Below the pieces are notes generated by a model. That model did not search any database. It saw nothing but the letters and a program-made list of their open reading frames with translations, and was not told the origin of the DNA. The translations under genes were made by a program, and so were the position numbers. Positions 33,640 through 45,189 of a stretch of DNA of 64,000 nt are shown here, piece by piece. Numbering within the stretch: position 1 is the stretch's first letter; every line of letters begins with the position of its first letter. Source of the stretch: Otatea glauca (Eukaryota; Streptophyta; Magnoliopsida; Poales; Poaceae); NCBI GenBank assembly GCA_036346275.1, contig CM070723.1, positions 4,650,001 through 4,714,000 on the forward strand, read 5' to 3'.

Positions 33640-34513
33640 TTTTTTTTCTTGAAAAAGCCCACCGGAAAATCGAAAATCGCGGATAGGTCTTTCTATCGGT
33701 TATTTTGTAAAAAAGACCCAAAAAATTACGAAATTACGAACAAGTACCTCCACCGGTTATTTTGCAAAAAAGACCTCTTAGTTCCGCAGATTCGACACGA
33801 GCATCAGTTCTTTCGACCTGAAAGATTCTATAATCGTGGACAGGTCTTTCCAACGGTTATTTTGCAAAAAAAGACCCTGTAGTTCCGCATATTCGACACG
33901 AGAGTCGGTTCTTTCGACCCGAAAGATTCTAAAATCGCGAACAGGTTTTGCAAAAAAGATCCTGTAATTCCGCAAATTCGACACGAGCGCCGGTTCTTTC
34001 GACCCGAAAGATTTTAAATTACGTTTAGGTCTGGTTATTTCGTAAAAAAAAACTCAAACAGGTCCTTCCACGGTATTTCGTAAAAAAATCTCAAACAGGT
34101 CTTTCCATAGTTATTTTTCAGAAAGGACCCCGTAGTTTTGCAAATTCGACACGTACGCCGGTTCTTTCAACCCAAAAGATTTAAAATTACATTTAGGTCC
34201 GGTTATTTTGTAAAAAACGTGCTTCCATAGATTCGACATGGACACCGATTCTTTAGACCTAGATTTTAAAAAAAACACCGCTGAGAAAAACAAAATTACA
34301 TTTTTTCAAGAAAAAAACTGGATCGAATTTTTTTCGCTTGGCACCGCATCGCGCACTTCTATACTTCGCCGAAGACTACTATCTAGCCAATTTTACAAAA
34401 ACACTGTCGAGAAAAACAAAAATACATTTTTTGCGGAAAAAAAAACCTAATAATTTTTTTCGCACGGATCAAAATTTTTCGTATGACGTGGCATCGCACG
34501 CTTCTTTACCTAG
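33640..34513 (+). mobile_element. Helitron-like non-autonomous unit 3 with internal minisatellite
   Basis: It is built of diverged units: TTCGACACGAG, then GGTTCTTTCGACC, GAAAGATT, ACAGGTCTTTCC and GGTTATTTTGCAAAAAAGACC, with spacing of roughly 75-125 bp at 33790-34230. It ends GACGTGGCATCGCACG...TTACCTAG at 34513 followed by T, comparable to units 1 and 2. The terminal hairpin is decayed. Non-coding. Confidence 0.4.
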
Positions 34514-34737
34514 TGTGGATGGCGCATGAACGAACCGAAGCGGCGAGGCGTAGTGGTGACGTGGTGGCATAGAGAAGCGGCATCAAAGATTACGACTCGC
34601 GAATCGTGATTGTGTTCCGCGGCCGTGGGCTGATTTGATTGGGCATCGGCGTTTCAGTCCCTTCAGACAGAGTGACTCTACTCAAGTCTAATAATCTTCG
34701 TATTCAGTGTTGGACCACAACGAACATTCAGTCCTAA

Positions 34738-35008
34738 GGGTATGTATAATAAAGTTATATCAACTGGCTCTTAATCTGTACACATCAGTTTTGATCTATA
34801 TGGAGGAGTGAGAAAAGAGGAAAGAGAAGAGGACTGGCTTTTATTTAGTAGTCAACTTTGCACGGGAGCATAGGTAGATCATTTATGTACAAGAGAGAAA
34901 AGATAGTTATTGCACAACATCTAGAGACAACATTTAAAGACAATTATTGTACAAGCTGGTTTTTAGCTTACTATTAACCCGTAGTTGGCTTTGCTATTGT
35001 ACTTGCCC
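34738..35008. mobile_element. MITE copy 1 of a head-to-tail pair
   Basis: 271 bp, GGGTATGTATAATAAAG to CTTGCCC. The reverse complement of the end is GGGCAAGTACAATAG, so it has terminal inverted repeats. Bases TAA and TTA flank it. It is nearly the same as copy 2. Confidence 0.65.
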
Positions 35009-35011
35009 TTA

Positions 35012-35280
35012 GAGCATGTACAATAAGGTCACGTCAGCTGGCTCTTAACTTGTACACATCAGCTTTGGTCTATGTGAAGCAGTGAGAAAAGATGAGAGAG
35101 AAGAGAGCTGACTCTTATTTAGTAGCCAGCTTTGCACGGGAGCATAGGTAGATCATTTATGTACAAGAGAGAAGATAGTTATTGCACAATATCTAGAGAC
35201 AACATTTAAAGACAGTTATTGTATAAATTGATTTTTAGTTTACTATTAATCAGTAGTTGACTTTACTATTGTACTTGCTC
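35012..35280. mobile_element. MITE copy 2 of a head-to-tail pair
   Basis: 269 bp, GAGCATGTACAATAAGG to GTACTTGCTC, with inverted ends. It shares most of its sequence with copy 1 in the same order (GGGAGCATAGGTAGATCATT in both), separated by only three bases. Non-coding. Confidence 0.65.
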
Positions 35281-36681
35281 AATAGGGGCGTATCTGTTGC
35301 CTGCAGGGCCATTAATTAATCGATCGATTATAGTAGGTAACTAGTCGCGCGTGAGACTCGTTAATGCGTTGGATCATCCATCGAATTAATTGAAGCATGC
35401 ATAGTACATACTCAAAGAATTAATGATTAATGCAAAGAGCAGCTAGCAGCACTGCAGGCTGCAGCCAACAGGAGCTAGCAGTGGATTCATTCATTCCAGA
35501 TCTGTTTTTGTTGGCGCCGGCACCAGAGACCCACATTTTTGGTATTTCCTATGTAGCTCTTTCACTGCTATCATAAGCGGTTAAGTATAACAATAATCTA
35601 TTATGACACAAATATATATGTAGTACTTGATATATTATCACCTCCTTGTTCCAATCATCGTCTCCTTCCCCAATTAGCCAAAACATCAACTAGAAGCCAA
35701 GCAAAGAGAAGATGGTGACTTAGCCACACCACCAACAAGCCGGCTAGGAGAAGAGGAGCTGACAAGGAGGAGGCCAGGGCAAACAAGGCAAAGAATAGGC
35801 CATTGTTGAAGAAAGGTGTCTTTCCCATGCATGCCACCGTATCTTCCTCATCAACACATGCACCGGTCTCATGTCACCACGATAGTCACCCATGCACACA
35901 AAGATGGAAGAAGCAATATAAAGAATGGCATCAAAACTATTTTCGAAACAAGTAAATTACTTAGGAATTGCAGGCATGTTAAACTTAGTAGAATAGAAAA
36001 ATGGGACGGTAACGTGGACATTTGTTTCACCGGATCCTAGACAGTGACCGTAGAACCTGATTAGGCACGTACGTCCTTCTACAATGTTGGCATAATATGA
36101 CTTTAGTCTCTTAAGTAAAGTTGAGAGTGGATATTAGTTGGTGTCTTGCTAAACTAAAGATGATGAGAATCAGCAGACACTAGTAATGCTCATTTGCTGT
36201 CCAAATACATGCTGCTCGAATTGGTTGGTATCAGAAAGCAGCAGCTTAGCTGCCAGACTTCTCGGCTAACTGGCACCAATTGTCCAGGGTACTCTTCGAT
36301 TTTTGTCCGTGATGCAAGGTTACATCAATGGCTCTTCAGGTGCCACTGCCATTTGCCGGTGAGCCAGCGGTGGCTGCCATGTCCACACTGCGCAAAAAAC
36401 AAACAATTCTGGCAGTACAATGCAAATGCAACACAACTTGAAGACCAATTTTAGAAAGTGCAGTTTAGAAGCTCAAACCAGCATGTACAGCCGGAAAGTG
36501 CTGATAAACTTTACAAACAAAGAGCAGAAGTGCGATGCGAACTGCTAGCTCGCTACATTAATACATCTGTATGTCTTACAAAAGAAAAATTCACACACAT
36601 AAATTAATCTCTATCACAGCAAACTGAATCTTATCGTTTACTGAGATGTCCTTGAACTGCTTAGAAGTTGTCATCTTTTGG
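35281..36681. other. gene-free stretch
   Basis: Mixed intergenic DNA. A GC-richer part at 35640-35850 has a minus-strand frame rich in Leu and Ala (35655-35837), but with no family signal. A plus-strand frame at 36194-36454 also matches nothing I know. Confidence 0.3.
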
Positions 36682-39600
36682 TGTGATAACCCGGGGTTAT
36701 CAGTTTAATTAATGATTTGGCAAGAAAAAATAAAATGTAAGGTTTAGAGGAGTACCGTCAGTCCTGCAGCGATGGATCGCTTATTGAGGTACCTGACCTG
36801 TCTGGGATCCAGACATACACCTCTCGCTAGACCGGGGTTCATCATTCGGCGTTTAATAGCTTACCTGGTACGGTTGTGGGTACCATTAGTGTTTTGAGTG
36901 AGAAATGACCGTAGTGCCCTTAGGATCAATAGCCATGAGTGAAAGCCTAAGGGCAAGATGGTATTTATGCCCACAAGAGGAGTAAATAAAGCCAGTGCCT
37001 TGCCTACCGAGAGACAGCCAGCCAGCTCATTCCCTTATTTCCCACACGCATAAAACCGAAGCAAGCTAGCAAGGCCACCAGAAGAAGGCAGCTTCCAGAA
37101 GAGGAGGTAGAAGGCATCCAGAAGGAGGAGAGCCAGAAGCTAGCTCGGCCAAGAAGAGGGAGGCAAGCCAGCATCTGCAACCTTCTTCTTCACAAGCAAC
37201 CTCATCCACATCAGCATCTCTAGCTTGCTCCATCAACCAAACCTCAGGTGCACACCATCAGTAGCTAGCAGATGAGGTAGTGCAGGGGAGTAGATCGGGT
37301 CATCCCCGTGTGATCTCAGTGGTTGGGGCAAACATTAGTATAGCATCTCTGTTCTTGTGTAGAGTCACCCCAACGTGCATCATAGACCCCATTTGTAAAG
37401 CAAAATCAGTAAGCAAGCAAAGCAAAAACATGGAAAATGAAATGGGGTAGAACTCTAAAATGGGTAGAGCCATCAGAGCAAGGATTGAAATCTCGATACC
37501 GCTCTAAATACCGTCCGTGACCGGAGAACTAAATCTCGGCAAGATCTCGGTATTTCAAACAAATTCCGTTCGAAATATAAAAATAGAATTTGAATTCTGG
37601 TTTTTTTGCCACCGGTATAGCTGAGATCTCGGCAAATTTGGGTGGGATGAAATCTGGTCGAAACAAAGTCAACAAATTTTGAAATTTTTTCTGGAGATTT
37701 CTGACACATTGATGATATTTCTATAAAAATTTGACAAAATTATAAAGCCTGTGGAATTTTTAAAAATTCAAACATTGTCACTGTCCTGATAAAACGCTGA
37801 CCGGTAAGTTTGAACCGAATGAAACATGAAACAAACCATGTTAAATTTTTTTGAATTTTTTTGTGCATGGTTGTGATACATCACTAATGTTCCCATAAAT
37901 TTTTCAGACGATGATCAAGCTTCACGAAGTTTTAAAAATTCGGACAGTGATTCTGTGCTGATAAAAGCTTTACCGGTAAACTTTAACCAAATGAAAAATG
38001 GTACAAACCACCTCAGAAAATTTTGAAATTTTTTTGGATGGTCCTGATGTATTTTCAATGTTTCTATAAAAATTTCATCTGATGATTAAGCTTCAAGAAA
38101 TTCCAAAAAATTCTGAGAGTGCTACATCCTTGTAAAAGCCTGATGATCAATACATAGATTGTTTTAGAAATAAAAAAATATTTAACATTTTTGAAAATTT
38201 TGCATAAGGGTTATAAGGAAATGCTTAATATCTCATAAAAATTTAAAATCATGATCACACTCCAGTGAATTTATAAAATTCTTACAAGTGCAGTGTACCA
38301 TTAATGTTCTATCTGTCTTTTATTTTTGAAATATAACAAATGAAGTTCAATACATACATAGATTTGATTGAGCAAACAAAAGAAGTTGAAATTTTTTGAA
38401 AATTTTAGATAATGGTACTGAGTCAATTATTAAGCTCTCATAAAAATTATAGATCATGATCACGCCCGAGATAATTTATAAAATTCAGACAATGTTACTG
38501 TCCTAATTATGTTCATTCTGTTTTTGATTTTTTAAAGATAACAAATGAGGTTCAATTATTTTGAAAATTTTTCTGTATGATCCTAAACTTCTTAGGATGG
38601 CACCATAAATTTTTCACATTAGGATAAAGCACGTAAAATTTTATAAAAATCTGACAGTGTTTCTGAAATTTTAAAAAAATGTCTCAAAAATTCGGTTTTT
38701 CAACAAATTTTCATAGAAAATGACTTTCTTAAGGGTTATTGATCAAATTCCGGTCAAAAACACCGAGATCTCACCGAGATTTTGCGAGATTCCTGTAGCA
38801 AATGATTTTTTTTGAATTTTTGAATTCGGCCGAGAGTTTAAATTTCGCCTAGCTCCGAAAAACGAGATCTCGGCGAGATCTTGCGAAATCTCGCCGAGAT
38901 TTCTAACCCGTAGGCGCCGCAGTGCGGGCCATGCCAGCTCCGGGCTGAGGTGAGCCATAGGGGAGAAGCTGTAGTCGACGATGGATGGGAGCAGGCCGTG
39001 AGGAGGAGGCTTGGCCGAAGGGGGGTGGAGACGGTGCCATGCGCATCAGGTGAGGCCAGGTCGGCCGTCGACAGGAGAGAGCGAGCCGTCGCGTGGTGGC
39101 CGGGTGGAGCGAGCCACGTGGGAAGCCGTGGGCAAGAGCTTCAGTAGGGCTGGCCGGGAGGCGCGATGGTCGGCCAAGTAGAGCAGGAGAGTGGGGGAGG
39201 GAGTAGTCGGCCAGAGGAGAGGAGGCGCAGGAGGAGTAGAGCCGGCCGAGTAGAGTAGAGGAGGAAGCCGAGTGGAGCAGAGGGATGAGAAGAAGGGAGC
39301 TCGGCCGGGTGAGTGAGCAAAGCAGCCGAGGTCGAATGGTGTCGGCCAGTAAAGAAAAGAGAAGGGGCGACAGAACCAATGGCAAGGCAGTGGGCCAGGA
39401 AAAGAAAAGGCAGGGAGGAAAAGAAAGAAAAAGAAGGAAAGAAAAGAGAAAAAGGTGAAGAAGTAGAAAAATAATTTGTTGCGGCGAATCGTGTTGGTTT
39501 TGTTAATCAACTTGCGGATCGCTTAAAAATCGCCAACATGGTATTAATTAAATAGTACCAAGATAAAAATGTACGATAGATCAGAAATTGTTTGGACTCC

Positions 39601-40019
39601 AGAATAAATTATTCACATTAATTGCTTTAGTTAATGTTGTATGCTTTCAGGGCCAGACCTAAGCATCCCAGCCAACCAGATCCAGTATACGGGCAAGGAC
39701 GAACCTTCCGCTTATATACCAGGCAAGATTTCTATTGACCATCTTTATTAATGTTTTTGAATGCTTTTCTATAACTATCCATATCATCACTGCATTGGAA
39801 ATCTTATATTGCAATTAGAAACTTTAAATTGGATTCGGATGAAAAGATGGTTTGTGATGAGATGATGTGATGATGAGTTGGTAATGAAGGTTGTGGAAAT
39901 GATGTTTGGCTCGTCCAATGAAAGGAATCAATGATGTTTTGTATATGTATGTATGGTGGGTAGAGGACAACGATGAGAAGTGAGTGGCGGGGTCCTCTAC
40001 ATTGGCTATAATATAAAGT
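36682..40019 (+). repeat. LTR-like sequence A, split by a nested hAT-like element
   Basis: Starts TGTGATAACCCGGGG, a style seen in long grass LTRs. Parts of its leader (for example AGAGCCATCAGAG before the nested element) and its right part (CAGGCAAGATTTC; GGCGGGGTCCTCTACATTGG near 39987) recur, diverged, in the solo LTR of the peptidase intron and in LTR-like sequence B. No CA end is seen before B starts at 40020, so it may be truncated by B. No gag or pol. Confidence 0.45.
37479..38910. mobile_element. hAT-like non-autonomous element nested in LTR-like sequence A
   Basis: Starts CAAGGATTGAAATCTCG. The reverse complement of the right end is CGGGTTAGAAATCTCGG. The sub-ends are full of ATCTCGGCGAGATCT-like palindromes, as in the MITE at 29158-29538. 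The inside is AT-rich with a degenerate internal repeat of about 170 bp (GACCGGTAAGTTTGAACC at 37800; TACCGGTAAACTTTAACC at 37970). No target duplication is visible and no transposase is encoded. Confidence 0.5.
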
Positions 40020-41969
40020 TGTGAGGACCCTCCCCTCAATCATCCTATCATTAAGCTTAAGTATGTCATAATCATCATTTTCATTCTCAATTAGCATCAT
40101 TTAAGCATGAGCATTAGTAAATTAATGAGCATCAATGCATTCATGTGTGTGTGCATTAGCATTTGAGCAAAATCAGCAAGGCAGTCTGCATGCCCGATGT
40201 GTGTTGGCAGTGAAGGGTAAAAGAGGGAGGTAGTAAAAGTAAACCAGTGAGGGCAAAAGGGTAATTTCAAAGCAGCAGTAAAAGGATAAGAATGCCAGCA
40301 TTGAGATATTTTTATCCTCAGCCATTCCCCATTCCAAGCCATCGCAAGAAACAACCAGCACCAAGGTTAGCCATAGCATCTGCTTCCTTACCATCTCCCC
40401 AGTCGAAAGCCAAGAAGAACAACAAACCTGGCTAGATCTCTTCACCTAGCAACCAGAACCGAAGAGCAAGAAGGAGAGGAAGCTTGCCCAGTAGGAGTAA
40501 GCTGGCCAAGAATCAAGCAAAGCAAGAAGAGGAGCAGCTGAGTGAACCAGAGAGCAAGAGGAGGAGAAGCCAGCCAAGAAGTGAAGCCAAGAGGAGGGGA
40601 GCTCGGCTACTTCTCCACTGACCTCACCAACCTCAGCAGCTTCACCAAACCCTACCCTAGCAGCAAGCAACCGAACGAGATCGCCAGGAAAACAAGTAAG
40701 AGCTACCCATTTCTAGTTGCAAATGCTTAGATCCAGAGTATAGCAATCGATCTAGAGGCTAGCTTATGGATTAGAGTAGATAGGGTAGAGGGAAAAACTT
40801 AGCTTCTGGAAGGGATGGAGCCGTAGCTGTGATGACGTGAGGGAGGAAGAAGAGGCGTCGCCGGCCGGGAAAGAGAGCTCGAGGGAGGAGGTCGGTGCTG
40901 GTGAATGCGTCGCCAGCCAGGGGAGCACCGTGGCTTGGCGCCGGCGTGAGAGGGAGGAGGCGCAGTTGTCCAGAGGAGGTCGGCGCTGGAGGGAGAGCTC
41001 CTGTCGCCTGCCTCTGGAGCGAGGAGTTCAGCCAGAGCCAGCCGAAAGGCTTGGCCTTTTGATGTTGGCGAAATGAGAACCAGAGAAAAGAAAGAAAAAC
41101 TGAGAAGAGAAAAAGGAGAAAAGAAGAGAAGAGAAAAAGAAAAGAAAAGGAAAGAAGAGAGAAAAAAAAGGAGAAAAATGAGAAAAGTTGGAAAACGAGT
41201 AGATTAGCTGCATATAGATCTGCCATGAGCATCATCAGTGCATTAGATGATTAATTGGTTAAATCTAAGGTTGGTTCCATGCATATGTATAAAGCAAGAA
41301 AACAACAGCATTAGTGCATTAGTTGATTAGTTGGCTAAATAAAAATATGGAGATGCATAGCATTAAAATGGACATCAGTAGAAGCATATAACAAGAATGT
41401 AGTGTTGGTTTGGTTGGACACTTGACTCATACTTAATAAAAATGCTGTAGATTAATAGATTATAATTTTCAAGACCAGAACAGAACCTGCCCGACAGTCA
41501 GACCCAATCTTTGAGCGAGGTAGAACGTTCCGAGTATATTCCAGGCAAGCAAAACCCCTTGATCATGCTTTATGAAAATGTTTTAATTTGGCTCCGGTAT
41601 TCAAGCAGATGGTTGGGTTGGCGAGGCAATACAGTTCTACCAGGAAGAATAGAGAGGATAAGTAGCCATGTATCGGCTTCGTCAGACTTTTGGTGTAATA
41701 GTATCTATGTTGTATCATTTTGTTGTACATGGATTAGATGTATTATTATGTAATGGACATATAGCCATGCGTGGCTTGGTTTGAATATATTTTCATTCAG
41801 TCTCTAATTATTGTTCTGTTACAATACTCTGAACACAGTGTACTAAATGATAAAACATCGAGTGCGCTTGATGTTTTGATTAGTTAGTATGCCGAGATTC
41901 GTGTAATTATTTCAGAATAATGATAGTGTTACTGTCGTTACCCTGGGCATAAGGCACCTGAGCAGCACA
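40020..41969 (+). repeat. LTR-like sequence B, related to the peptidase-intron solo LTR
   Basis: Starts TGTGAGGACCCTCCCC, the reverse complement of the right end of the solo LTR at 16054-19228. Further shared blocks follow in order: AAGACCAGAACAGAACCTGC and TTTGAGCGAGGTAGAACG near 41470-41527, CTCTAATTATTGTTCTGTTA near 41800, and ACTGTCGTTACC near 41931. About 1.2 kb of the relative is missing, so B is internally deleted. The right border (CACA at 41969) is tentative; no target duplication is found. Confidence 0.55.
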
Positions 41970-43202
41970 GCTCTTTGCCTCTACATGGATACTCCAAAAT
42001 CTTCTCACATAAGCTAGTCAGGCCATCGTCGGTTTGCTGACTCTATTCCTAAGGAAAAGAAAGATTAGTGGATAAAACAAATTTATCTTACAAAAGAACA
42101 ACAGGTAGATATGCAAACGTGGTTAAATAGTTCAACGAGTCCTGTGCACATCAGGATCTTAAAACAAGCCATCAAGAAAACCTTCCAATGGAAAAATAAG
42201 GTATGGGTATATTTACACTCCCCAACAAACATTTCGAAAATAAGTCAATTGCCATATCACTAAAACCTGAAAGATTCAACATAACAAGAGACCACACTGG
42301 CAAGTAATAACATTTGAAAAAAGAGGGACTAAACAAAAAGCTCTACAAAATAACTTCTTCAGAACATCACCGACAAGATAAAGGTGTTACAATAGCAGCA
42401 AAACACAAATATTTAATTTGAATTGTGTTTCTATTTGCAAAACTACATACTAAACATCTGGTCAAAATAAAGAGAAGGGTCAGGATGAAACTAATTTCTA
42501 GTTGCTAACTCTATCAATCAAAATACATAATTAAACATCTGGTCAAAATAAAGAGAAGGGTCAGGACAAATAAGCACACAAACAACTTTGGTTCAGGTCA
42601 AAATTTGAGAGATGGTAAATGTTCAGATCCAAATTACCTAAAAAGGTCTCAAGCCACTGGTGTGCTTTGATTTGGGAGATGGTAAATGTTCTACAATACA
42701 CATGTATGCAAATAGTGGGATGGCTAAAGACCAAAAAGCATCATCTTTGATGGCAATCCTTCAATTCTGGAGAGTAGGGAAGGTCCTTTGATTCTTTCAG
42801 CATGGGAACAAATACCACGGCCAACTGACAACGGTTTGGTTCGAGACATGTAAGCCAATCAACAGCTCCAGGAAGAGTTGTTCGTAGCTTGCCAGACTTG
42901 GGAATTTCAAATTCATAGATGTGACAGCGGTACATGAATTTTGTATAACAAGCTGTTTCTTATTTAACTACATTGCATGCTTTATCCTGTTGTATTCAAC
43001 TCTAGTGCTAGCAGACACTAGAAATCTACAGTAGGAAGTTCAGAGCCTGTTACAAGAAAAAAAAGGAGAAACAAATATAGCATTGGAGTAACTCAGAATT
43101 GACTGCAGAGGTTCTTTGTTTTGAAGCATCTGCTAACTATTTTCTTCACGAATTTTGTGTTGCTATGGCTTAATGTCTACTCTTGTGCTGATGTATGAAC
43201 AT
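41970..43202. other. gene-free or 3'-flanking stretch
   Basis: AAACATCTGGTCAAAATAAA...GAGAAGGGTCAGGA occurs twice (about 42453 and 42531). A minus-strand frame at 42741-42935 (FEIPKSGKLRTTLPGAVDW...) reads well, but I cannot identify it. It lies downstream of the candidate gene at 43203-43749 and could be another exon or 3' UTR. Confidence 0.3.
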
Positions 43203-43360
43203 TCATTGTTCAGTGCTGTTCTGATCTGGGATCTGTGTGTGTGAGCCAACCAAAGCAAAACCACTGACAGTGAACAAACCGATGAAGATGACTGTTGATG
43301 CTACCATTTTATGGTACTTATCTGGTGGTATGTCTAATTTTTCACCCAAGTTAGCAGTAT
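43203..43360 (-). CDS. candidate terminal exon of a small membrane protein, unidentified
   Basis: Read on the minus strand, a good acceptor (TTTCTTGCAG ending at 43361) opens into TANLGEKLDIPPDKYHK, then a hydrophobic segment MVASTVIFIGLFTVSGFALV suited to one membrane span, a short tail SHTQIPDQNSTEQ and a stop at 43203-43205. The coherent frame, the membrane segment and the splice signal suggest a real exon of 51 codons plus stop. I do not recognise the family. The first exon is probably the GC-rich block at 43545-43749, but I could not join the two in a consistent phase. Confidence 0.4.
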
Positions 43361-43544
43361 CTGCAAGAAAGTATAAGCCATGAAACCTTTCTGTTTTTCT
43401 GATTTTTCTAATGTAGTCTGAACTTTGCCATGAAACCTCTCAGATCTGGTTTATTGCTAAGCAAATAATCGTCCATACAAATCTAGCTATCCATTCCCTT
43501 TATAATCCATTCATTCATCCACACAGAAGCAAGACGCACCTCTA

Positions 43545-43749
43545 GTTTGGGGGAGAGGAAGCTATCCATTCCCTTTCTAGCAAGCCTCGAGGGCCGTCGT
43601 CGGAGACCCCGATCTGGAAGCCCCACAAGCCGGCTCGGACGGAGGTGGCGCGGGAGGACGCGGCGTGAGGCGACGCCGGACGGAGGTGGCGCGGGAGGAC
43701 GAGGCATGCGGCGGCGCCGGACAGAGGCGGCGCGGGAGGCGCTACCCAT
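43545..43749 (-). CDS. candidate GC-rich first exon, unidentified
   Basis: From MGSASRAASVRRRRMPRPP (43749) the minus strand is open to KGMDSFLSPKLE, followed by a donor-like GTGCGT at about 43545. It is Arg/Pro/Ala-rich, like an organelle-targeting N-terminus, but much of it comes from a 41-bp minisatellite. A TATA box lies about 55 bp upstream. Splicing directly to the exon at 43360 would put that exon out of frame, so either the donor or the start differs from this model. Confidence 0.3.
43636..43741. repeat. 41-bp minisatellite in the GC-rich exon
   Basis: CGGACGGAGGTGGCGCGGGA starts at 43636 and 43677, and a variant at 43718, a period of exactly 41 bp for about 2.6 units. Because 41 is not a multiple of three, a change in copy number would shift any reading frame across it. 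Confidence 0.8.
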
Positions 43750-43803
43750 TCGTCCTGTGGGCTGCAGGCGATCCGGGTTGGGGAGAACGAGGGGAATGGG
43801 GTG

Positions 43804-43811
43804 TTTTTATA
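43804..43811 (-). promoter_or_regulatory. TATA box of the candidate minus-strand gene
   Basis: TATAAAAA on the minus strand (context CCCGGTATAAAAACACC), about 55 bp upstream of the ATG at 43749. Confidence 0.45.
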
Positions 43812-44110
43812 CCGGGTATCAGGTGGGTAAAAATTATCAATTATAGGGGTAAATATGGAAGTCCAACTCATATAAGCCGTAGGAAACTATCTAGGCTGGT
43901 TTTTGATTTTCCACTTCTCTATATGTCATGTGGGTTGCAGCCTTTTGGCCTGCTATTTGGAACAACTTAACTTCTGGCTTTATAAGAGAAAAAGTCAAAA
44001 CTGAAGCTGTTTCAAACAGGACCTTTCTCTGTGGTAAGGTGTTTCAGTGATCCAATGTCCAACTTGTCAGCGGCTAAAACAACCAAAAGTCCAGTTAAAA
44101 GTCCATCTAT

Positions 44111-44414
44111 TTAGGCTCTATTTGTTTAGGCATTTTCACTAACATAAAAATCAAAAGGTTTAAACCTAAACAAATATGTGTCTTTTTATGTGGGCTTTTT
44201 CAAAAGTTATAAGCCACTATAACTAAAAGCCAAAAGCCACTGAAGATATACTTTTTCAGCTTCTTGATGATTGGTTTTAGACTAGTGCTACTAATGTTAA
44301 GGTAAAATTATTCACATCTATCACGTATAAGAGTTGATTGTTTTTAAGCGATTTAAGCCTAAAAGTTAGGTTTAAACTGTAAGCTAAAAAATCTACTAAA
44401 CAAACTTCGGCTTA
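44111..44414. mobile_element. Tourist-like (PIF/Harbinger) MITE
   Basis: A 298-bp element at 44114-44411, flanked on both sides by TTA, the 3-bp target typical of PIF/Harbinger. The ends are GGCTCTATTTGTTTAG and, reversed, GCCGAAGTTTGTTTAG. Non-coding. Confidence 0.75.
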
Positions 44415-45117
44415 GTTTTTTTTTCTTTTATGCTGACACTTAAGCACAGACAAAAAGACTCCACGTGTAGTTGGTTTTTGGGTCCATGATCAGACTGGGT
44501 GGAATGGAAAATGTCGAGGCGTGTTAGGCGGGGCAGGAGATAATTAGTTACCATAGAACGTTGGGCTACTCGGCCGGTCCGACTAAGCAAGGAGAAGGAT
44601 GGGCTATTGGGCTTGGAAGATCCTCTTGGTTTATTTCTGTTGTTACTAAGGATCAATGCAGGTCCGTAAAGCAGGTGTGATGTCACGATGGTGCATCTCA
44701 TCCAGGCGCCTACGCTTTTGAGCTTTCGGGCTGGAGGGAGACGATCCCCAAAAGCTCCCTTATTAGACTCTCACTCTTATAAAAATAGCTTTATTTCAAA
44801 AAAAAAAGTTATAAAAATAGCTTACTCCTCTATCACGAAAGGATTAAGGGGTGATAACTGAACCCTTCCACACTACAGTATCACAGGAAGATAAGATTCT
44901 ATGCTACAGTACCACGAAAGGCGCTTTCTGTGTACCTAGCATGAAGAGGGACTATTTTGGTATTTTATTGAAAGAAAGCTGTTTTTGAGAAAAAAAAAGG
45001 AGGAGGGGAATAAAAGGGCCAAATAAGTCAACAATTCACGATCCCCGGATAGCTCCGTATCTTGAAACAAAAGTACATCATCTGACGCGTATGTGGCGTG
45101 CCTTTTTCATTTTCCCA
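44415..45117. other. gene-free stretch
   Basis: Intergenic DNA with A-runs. TAAAAATAGCTTA occurs twice around 44780-44820. Nothing else is recognised. Confidence 0.35.
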
Positions 45118-45176
45118 GTGAGCGAGGATGCTTACACATTGACACTGACGTCACTAGTTTTTGTCACACATCAATA
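45118..45176. repeat. direct repeat left of the Helitron-like pair
   Basis: AGTGAGCGAGGATGCTTACA onward (about 59 bp) is repeated with few changes at 46590-46649. Confidence 0.85.
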
Positions 45177-45189
45177 CCTTTATCATGCC

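Noticed and set aside
39046..41235. Phe/Ser/Leu-rich minus-strand frames near 39.0-39.5 and 40.8-41.2 kb
   Set aside because: They are complements of purine-rich LTR leader sequence, and similar frames appear in the related solo LTR at 17.8-18.9 kb.
16049..41969. The LTR-like sequences at 16.05-19.23 and 40.02-41.97 kb as the two LTRs of one element
   Set aside because: They are in opposite orientation, 21 kb apart with host genes between, and the first has its own perfect target duplication.
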